10,142 nucleotides of DNA from Desulfuromonadaceae bacterium UBA6124. GTDB taxonomy: Bacteria > Desulfobacterota > Desulfuromonadia > Desulfuromonadales > Trichloromonadaceae. Where the stretch lies: the NCBI GenBank assembly GCA_002423365.1, contig DIVU01000346.1, forward strand, positions 1 to 10,142. The letters run 5' to 3'. Made by a program: the position numbers and the translations under genes. Numbering within the stretch: the stretch's first letter is position 1; the number at the start of each line of letters is the position of its first letter. Positions 7,501-10,142 of the stretch are shown in pieces. A model generated the notes under the pieces. It did not search any database and was not told the DNA's origin. It worked only from the letters and a program-made list of their open reading frames with translations.

Positions 7501-7602
7501 CACAAAAAATTTGAAAACGGGATACGGCAGGTCACTTCAAAAACGACACGTCCAGGTTTTCGGCCGCTCTCAAAACATACCAAGAAGAAAAAGCGGCGAT
7601 GA
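4516..7602 (+). CDS. Metallophosphoesterase-NB-ARC(STAND)-TPR protein, putative NLR-like defence protein
   Basis: 1028 residues in three parts. Residues 1-~310 are a calcineurin-like metallophosphoesterase with the full ligand set: SDIHFH (D12, H14), TGDIAFG (D54), PGNHD (N101, H102), H229/H230 and GHSH (H258, H260). After a proline/threonine/serine-rich linker (~340-360) comes an NB-ARC NTPase: Walker A GLGGLGKT (405-412), Walker B LIIFDNVED (D481), LVTSR (503-507), GLPLA (556-560) and an MHD-like LHRLV (677-681). Residues ~780-980 are kinesin-light-chain-like TPRs in 42-residue units, and the tail is basic (KKKKRR). By analogy with STAND/NLR proteins, the TPRs would sense a trigger, NTP-driven assembly would follow, and the phosphoesterase would attack a nucleotide, nucleic acid or phosphoprotein; the effector substrate is unknown. 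GTG 4516 is the only available start, since in-frame stops lie upstream. GGAGGG (4507-4512) is unusually close to it (3-4 bases). The gene is more AT-rich than its flanks, suggesting transfer. Domain calls are firm; the defence role is inference. Confidence 0.88.
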   Translation: MSNNLKWLHISDIHFHPKTEWRDNAARESLLKYLGNTFREDESLHPDLIFCTGDIAFGETGLAPLAKQYEQAVVFFNDLLRICGREGETLSKDRLFVVPGNHDINRNSFNRDAQETLTNKAKWPHQHVEEINRRFSECSSEFKDAVKRLYEYDQFIQSFLPHQHDSEGRCFYTRVINIEGLDIGIAGFNSAWSCSGPEDDRHLWLAAKWQCNTAESAIKTADIRFGLIHHPTDWLNESDRDIMTRRIPGHFHFWLHGHSHNAWVVPGANHITIAAGAVGAQESNEFGFNLGCFNKDESKGTIHLHTYSPRDNGWTITPVANHAPKGIWPVHLSSCAHIDSISSVPSTTPSPQTTAPYNPANRIFNVPFRAKGDQVVGREEALQQVKTQLTEGRRTAIGHTAAFEGLGGLGKTQLAVEFAYQFSDIYPSGVIWINADQDINAQLTEIAVSAKWIASETEHKVKFDIALHRLKTFSNGLIIFDNVEDFSDIEPYFPRPEATPHILVTSRNPLPGFAPIQLDPLNPDQSLQLLLQESGRKITDSSEENAAREIVAQLDGLPLALEMAGAYLCHRSTLSFANYRDLLTADPIKILRNPYLASFTKHDADLFKTLKIEEEIFSEEPLLKEVLDLLTWSSPASMGLSLLSALVDQQETEILGALSLGVQLKLLQKSGTDRYALHRLVREVRRCEQPLAGRENWINNICGRLGKWFEEIREDFLKLPRFEGEIDHLVAWRDNVENIFPTHVCKLTWLLAYPAYHRRMFRESQNYIELAEKVYTERNLSDSKLYADLLNDFGFTIGVLGDHRRGLEYQEKALEIRRKHFGERHPDTAASYNNVGSTYGELGDHQRALEYQEKALEICRDLFGERHPNTAATYNNVGTTYGELGDHQSALESQKKALEARRDLFDERHPDTAGSYNNVGTTYGKLGDYRSALEYKEKTLEIFRELLGDCHPDTIESYLNVSYCYFNLNQYDKALHFLQVGQKFAQNSLPPKHALHKKFENGIRQVTSKTTRPGFRPLSKHTKKKKRR
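6880..7383 (+). repeat. Tandem 126-base TPR-coding repeats
   Basis: Four consecutive 42-codon units (starting 6880, 7006, 7132 and 7258) encode helices of the form YNNVGxTYGELGDHxxALEYxEKALExxRxLFGERHPDTA. The first is degenerate and the last three are close at DNA level; a hand comparison of 7006-7131 with 7132-7257 gives about four in five bases identical. The shared blocks include CACCTACGGCGAACTGGG and CGAACGGCAC. This part is also more GC-rich than the rest of the gene. It reads as recent duplication or homogenisation within the sensor array. Confidence 0.85.
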
Positions 7603-7744
7603 TGTAGCTTACCAGAGGAATTCAAGGCGGGAGAGATTTTTACTTACCCAGGGGCATTGGCTGTTTGTGAAAAAGGGGCCGGCTTTATTTTTCCGAACGA
7701 TGCCGCAAAGGCAAGCGAGCACGGGGAAAACAGACAACGTCCGC

Positions 7745-8044
7745 TCAGCGATAATCGTCTTCGCGTTGATGGCGAACCGCGAGGACGGTCACGGTTTTTT
7801 CGTCTTCGATCTCAAAAAGCGCGACATAGCCGCCGCCACCGAAAGGAATCACCAGCTCGCGCAAAAAAGGGTCGTCGGGGGTCGCCTTGCGGCAGGTAAA
7901 GGGAAAATCGTGCAGAACGGCGATGCTCTTTTCGATGGCTTCAAGGGCGCCGCGCGCGGCTCGCGGGTCTTTTCGCAGAAGAAAGTCGTACAACCGCAGA
8001 AGGTCTTCCCGGGCGGTCCTGGTGTAGCGGACGGCAAAGCTCAC
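7745..8044 (-). CDS. RelE/ParE-family toxin
   Basis: 99 residues. The pattern fits the RelE/ParE fold: an N-terminal strand and helix pair (VRYTRTAREDLLRLYDFL, 5-22), a central helix (AARGALEAIEKSIAVL), then LRELVIPFGGGGYVALFEIE and a C-terminal AVRHQREDDY. The R(H)QRE-D-Y ending is typical of the ParE/RelE toxins. Members either poison gyrase (ParE) or cleave ribosome-bound mRNA (RelE); the sequence does not decide which. The GTG start at 8044 overlaps the upstream antitoxin's TGA by four bases (GTGA), so the two are translationally coupled. It is convergent with the STAND gene, and the 142 bases between them hold only a poor GC-rich dyad with a T-run near 7676-7693. Confidence 0.88.
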   Translation of the reverse strand: MSFAVRYTRTAREDLLRLYDFLLRKDPRAARGALEAIEKSIAVLHDFPFTCRKATPDDPFLRELVIPFGGGGYVALFEIEDEKTVTVLAVRHQREDDYR

Positions 8045-8313
8045 TTGCGGGCTTCGCCCTCTTTACGGCCCAGCAGGTCGCGCATGCTCGCCAAAACCTC
8101 GTCGGCGGAATAATACTCGCCGCTTCTGCGGGCTTCGTCACGCCCGGCCAATCCTCGCGTCACAAATTCCCGTTGCAGTTTCCGTTGCTCGATGCCGTCG
8201 CGCAGGGCTTTCTCCATGAAGCCGGAGAGGGTTTCCCCTTCGTGCAAAACACTTTCGGCTGCCGCGCGCAGTTCTGGATCGACCCGGAGGGACGGTATCG
8301 TGGCTGTTTTCAT
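8041..8313 (-). CDS. ParD/RHH-like antitoxin of the RelE/ParE toxin
   Basis: 90 residues. The N-terminus TATIPSLRVDPELRAAAESVL (3-23) followed by GETLSGFMEKALRDGI has the strand-helix-helix pattern of ribbon-helix-helix antitoxins (YlcI/YnfO- or ParD-like). The charged C-terminus (~50-90) would bind the toxin. I chose ATG 8313 over the frame's earlier ATG at 8343 because AAGGAG lies six bases before 8313, and because the earlier start would fall inside the promoter/operator region. It overlaps the toxin start by four bases. It probably neutralises the toxin and represses the promoter at 8344-8372. Confidence 0.82.
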   Translation of the reverse strand: MKTATIPSLRVDPELRAAAESVLHEGETLSGFMEKALRDGIEQRKLQREFVTRGLAGRDEARRSGEYYSADEVLASMRDLLGRKEGEARK

Positions 8314-8336
8314 GGCGAACTCCTTGCGTTGCGTTT

Positions 8337-8372
8337 GCGACACATTTTAGAGGGTTTTGTCGCCGGCTTCAA
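8337..8372 (-). promoter_or_regulatory. Promoter and candidate operator of the ParD/ParE-like pair
   Basis: On the minus strand, TTGAAG (8372-8367), a 17-base spacer and TAAAAT (8349-8344) form a good sigma-70 promoter. The 6-bp inverted repeat GCGACA (8337-8342) / TGTCGC (8358-8363) encloses the -10 box. This is a position at which a bound ribbon-helix-helix antitoxin would block RNA polymerase. Confidence 0.6.
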
Positions 8373-8403
8373 GCGCGCTTTTCGAATTCCGGGGACACGC
8401 TAC

Positions 8404-8721
8404 CTATCTATCCCTATTTTTAAGCCCCCCTGCGGCGGACTCCTTGACAAGGCGCAGTTCGAGGCGACAGCCAAGGGCATGGGCATATTTGCGCAGAGTG
8501 GCGAGTGATGGCGAATGTCTGCTGTTGCCGGATTCGAGCCGGGCAATGGCCGACTGAGTGGTGCCGATACGCTCGGCGACCTCCGCCTGCGTAACGCCCG
8601 CCGCCGCCCTGGCTTTCAGAAATTCATCGAGCAAGGCAAACTCTTCTTCCAGTTTGTCGTATTCATCCTTCACCTCGGCGCGGGCGAGGGCGCGCGCCTT
8701 AAGCTCTTTGTGAGAAAGCAT
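8404..8721 (-). CDS. higA: HigA-type antitoxin, XRE-family helix-turn-helix
   Basis: 105 residues. The helix-turn-helix runs from about residue 41 to 90: AGVTQAEVAERIGTTQSAIARLESG, then SPSLATLRKYAHALG, which is the classic XRE/Cro pattern. The N-terminal ~38 residues are charged and helical and may contact the toxin. ATG 8721 has AAGGAGG six bases upstream, within the end of the toxin gene; the two genes overlap by 23 bases. Toxin first, antitoxin second is the characteristic higBA order. It should inhibit HigB and bind the operator at 9050-9065. Confidence 0.9.
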   Translation of the reverse strand: MLSHKELKARALARAEVKDEYDKLEEEFALLDEFLKARAAAGVTQAEVAERIGTTQSAIARLESGNSRHSPSLATLRKYAHALGCRLELRLVKESAAGGLKNRDR

Positions 8722-9040
8722 CTTTGGCCTCCTTCAGACGCCTGCGCGCAATGGCCAGCTCATTGGGCGGCGTCTTATCGGTTTTCTTGACGAAGTGGTG
8801 TAACATGACGATCTTGCGTCCGATGACCGTACAGAAGAACACCCTGGCAATCCCTTCGGAAGCTTTCAGCCGCAACTCAAATAACCCTTCCCCCATTGCG
8901 CGGGTATGAGGCATCCCCAAGTCGGGGCCATATACTTCCATCCGGTCTGTGTAGCGAATGTACCGGGCAAGCAAGCCGGCCGGCATTTCCAGGATGCCTG
9001 CTTGAACGGTTTCGCTGACGTAGGTGATTGTCCAGTGCAT
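8699..9040 (-). CDS. higB: HigB-like toxin (RelE superfamily, phage Gp49-like)
   Basis: 113 residues from ATG 9040. The core GLFELRLKASEGIARVFF, then IVMLHHFVKKTDKTPPNEL and a terminal helix AIARRRLKEAKDAF, is the hallmark of Gp49-like/HigB toxins, ribosome-dependent mRNA endonucleases. An in-frame TTG lies two codons earlier (9046). I prefer ATG because the -10 box TATAAT occupies 9052-9047, so transcription should begin at about the ATG itself and an upstream start could not be transcribed. No Shine-Dalgarno precedes it, which fits a leaderless message. It overlaps higA by 23 bases. Confidence 0.88.
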   Translation of the reverse strand: MHWTITYVSETVQAGILEMPAGLLARYIRYTDRMEVYGPDLGMPHTRAMGEGLFELRLKASEGIARVFFCTVIGRKIVMLHHFVKKTDKTPPNELAIARRRLKEAKDAFSQRA

Positions 9041-9046
9041 GGCCAA

Positions 9047-9074
9047 ATTATAGCATATTTGCTATGAGTGTCTA
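9047..9074 (-). promoter_or_regulatory. higBA promoter (extended -10) with inverted repeat
   Basis: On the minus strand, TAGACA (9074-9069), a 16-base spacer and a perfect TATAAT (9052-9047) preceded by TGC (extended -10) make a strong promoter. The -10 ends six bases before the higB ATG. The inverted repeat ATAGCA-TATT-TGCTAT (9050-9065) overlaps the -10 and is a candidate HigA operator. Confidence 0.68.
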
Positions 9075-9124
9075 GGGGCGCTGAACAGGGGAAATCCGGA
9101 AAAGCAACAATCGCACCCCCACTT

Positions 9125-9661
9125 TCATTTCATCTTCGATTTCAGCTTGATCGTCTCGCCGGCCACCATGAAGGCGCCCCGGCCTCGGTGATGGATGGTT
9201 CGCGGGTTGTTCACGGCCGGATCGATCCAGGCCTTGACGACTTCGAGGACGAACAGGCCGTAGCGTTCCACCATCCCCGTGTCCGTTACCCGGCATTCGA
9301 GCTGGGCGAAACATTCGGCGACGAGGGGAACGGCGATTTGCGCCGCCGGTTTGGGGGTGAAGCCGAATTTCGCGAATTTGTCGGTGTTCGCCCCGGTGCA
9401 ATTGCCGCAGGCCACGACGCGCTCGGCGAGCTCCACGGTGGGAATGTTGATCGCGCATTCGCGGGACGCCATCAGCAGGCCGAACGAATGGTTCCGTTCA
9501 CCAATGATGCACCCTACCAGCGGCGGCTCGAATTCCATCATGGTGAGCCAGGAGAGGGTCATGATGTTTGCGCTCCCGCAGTCGGCGGTGGTGAGCAGCA
9601 CCACCGGGCCGGGCTCGAGCAGGCCGTAGACCTTGGACAGGGGATAGGATCGTTTCGCCAT
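9125..9661 (-). CDS. Flavin reductase-like (FMN-binding split barrel) protein
   Basis: 178 residues. The pattern PGPVVLLTT (17-25), NIMTLSWLT (32-40), PPLVGCII, an FMN-contacting-type NHSF (57-60), CAINIP (69-74) and NTDKFAKFG (92-100) matches the flavin reductase-like domain shared by flavoredoxins and the reductase components of flavin monooxygenases. The length suits a flavoredoxin-type protein (about 180-200 residues). The likely role is binding FMN and passing electrons in the cytoplasm; the partner is unknown. ATG 9661 was chosen because GAGGAGG lies seven bases before it; the longer frame from 9703 has no such site and adds an unconserved N-terminus. It is transcribed alone, downstream of the dcu terminator. 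A 5-bp inverted repeat, GATTC-N5-GAATC (9713-9727), lies in its upstream region. Confidence 0.85.
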   Translation of the reverse strand: MAKRSYPLSKVYGLLEPGPVVLLTTADCGSANIMTLSWLTMMEFEPPLVGCIIGERNHSFGLLMASRECAINIPTVELAERVVACGNCTGANTDKFAKFGFTPKPAAQIAVPLVAECFAQLECRVTDTGMVERYGLFVLEVVKAWIDPAVNNPRTIHHRGRGAFMVAGETIKLKSKMK

Positions 9662-9712
9662 GTCGGAACCTCCTCGCCGTAATCCGCGCCAGGTAGCTGC
9701 CAAAAATATTCA

Positions 9713-9727
9713 GATTCGATTTGAATC
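9713..9727. promoter_or_regulatory. Inverted repeat upstream of the flavin reductase-like gene
   Basis: GATTC (9713-9717), five bases, GAATC (9723-9727), in an AT-rich stretch 52-66 bases before the ATG at 9661. It could be an operator or part of the promoter. I could not fit a convincing -35/-10 pair around it. Confidence 0.25.
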
Positions 9728-9782
9728 ATACTTCCAAACCCACAGCCGGCAAGCTTTCGCCCGCTCCGACCCCGTCATAACG

Positions 9783-9812
9783 ACAAAAGGCGCCGGTCAA
9801 GGCGCCTTTTGT
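9783..9812 (-). terminator. Rho-independent terminator of the dcu gene
   Basis: ACAAAAGGCGCC (9783-9794) and GGCGCCTTTTGT (9801-9812) form a perfect 12-bp stem with a 6-base loop, T-rich on both strands. It is ~28 bases after the dcu stop on the minus strand and separates that gene from the flavin reductase-like gene. Confidence 0.85.
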
Positions 9813-9839
9813 TTGTTTACTGTCGAAAATCCGCGAAAA

Positions 9840-10142
9840 TCAGAGAATCACGCTGGCGATGGTGTAGGCGACGATGGTCGAGACGCTGACGCCGATCAGG
9901 CCGGGGATCATGAAGCTGTGGTTGAGCAGGTACTTGCCGATGCGGGTGGTGCCGGTGCGGTCGAAGTTGATGGCTGCCAGGTCGCTGGGATAGAAGGCGA
10001 AGAAGAAGTAGGCGTAACTGGCCGGGATCAGACCCAAGAGCAGCGGCACCGGCAGGCCGAGGGCGAGGCCCAGGGGCAGGGTGATGGCGAGGGTGGCCGC
10101 CTGGCTTTTGACGAAGGCCGAGATGCAGAAGGTGGCGATGGC
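9840..10142 (-). CDS. Dcu-family anaerobic C4-dicarboxylate transporter, C-terminal fragment
   Basis: The frame enters from the right edge and ends at TGA 9842-9840, giving the last 100 residues. SQAATLAITLPLGLALG, ASYAYFFFAFYPSDLAAI and the motif FDRTGTTRIGKYLLNHSF followed by IPGLIGVSVS are characteristic of the C-terminus of DcuA/DcuB carriers. The hydrophobic stretches on either side of the FDRTGTTRIGK loop are membrane segments. The family exchanges or takes up fumarate, malate, aspartate and succinate across the inner membrane during anaerobic growth. The start and the choice between DcuA and DcuB lie outside the window. It is followed by a strong terminator. Confidence 0.9.
   Translation of the reverse strand, partial: AIATFCISAFVKSQAATLAITLPLGLALGLPVPLLLGLIPASYAYFFFAFYPSDLAAINFDRTGTTRIGKYLLNHSFMIPGLIGVSVSTIVAYTIASVIL

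Noticed and set aside
7676..7695. GC-rich GGGGCCGGC followed by TTTATTTTT as a terminator between the convergent genes
   Set aside because: The dyad GCCGGC has no loop and no longer stem forms, so a hairpin is not supported despite the T-run.
7454..8113. 219-codon plus-strand frame overlapping the STAND end and the toxin gene
   Set aside because: It overlaps the STAND 3' end in another frame and is antisense to the RelE/ParE toxin, which has clear family motifs.
9068..9682. 204-codon plus-strand frame
   Set aside because: Antisense shadow of the flavin reductase-like gene, with no motif of its own.

Overview
The window looks like a chromosomal segment from a GC-rich, anaerobic, probably deltaproteobacterial organism (Desulfuromonas/Geobacter-like). 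This is inferred from gene content: a Dcu-type anaerobic C4-dicarboxylate carrier, a flavoredoxin-like flavin reductase domain protein and a U32 (RlhA/TrhP-type) protein, together with GC-rich codon use in these genes. No taxonomic marker is present, so the assignment is tentative.

Layout. The left end (2-2377, minus) is a complete 791-residue U32 protein and the right end (9125-9661 and 9840-10142, minus) is a flavin reductase-like protein and the last ~100 codons of a Dcu transporter; these look like ordinary housekeeping genes. Between them (about 2380-9075) lies an accessory segment: a small class I methyltransferase (2501-3109, minus, TTG start), a vapBC toxin-antitoxin pair (3305-3929, plus), a 586-base patchwork intergenic region, one very large gene (4516-7602, plus), a ParD/RelE-ParE type pair (7745-8313, minus) and a toxin-first higBA pair (8404-9040, minus).

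The centre of interest is the 1028-residue protein at 4516-7602. It reads as an N-terminal calcineurin-like metallophosphoesterase with a complete metal-ligand motif set, an NB-ARC/STAND NTPase core with Walker A, Walker B, GLPLA and an MHD-like LHRLV motif, and a C-terminal kinesin-light-chain-like TPR array. That is the effector-switch-sensor layout of NLR-like anti-phage proteins, with a phosphoesterase in the effector position. The gene is visibly more AT-rich than its neighbours, except in its TPR array, whose 126-base units remain alike at DNA level. Upstream lie a good sigma-70-like promoter and, about 65 bases after it, a hairpin with a T-run, so the gene may have an attenuating leader or a separate ~90-nt RNA.

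Three toxin-antitoxin pairs plus the STAND protein in under 7 kb suggest a defence/stability island inserted between conserved genes. An imperfect ~100-bp direct repeat (2383-2493 and 4082-4176) brackets the methyltransferase and vapBC. One copy contains a complete terminator hairpin next to the U32 start, and the other has lost exactly one arm of that hairpin. Each toxin-antitoxin pair has a recognisable promoter with an inverted repeat over or beside the -10 box, consistent with autoregulation.
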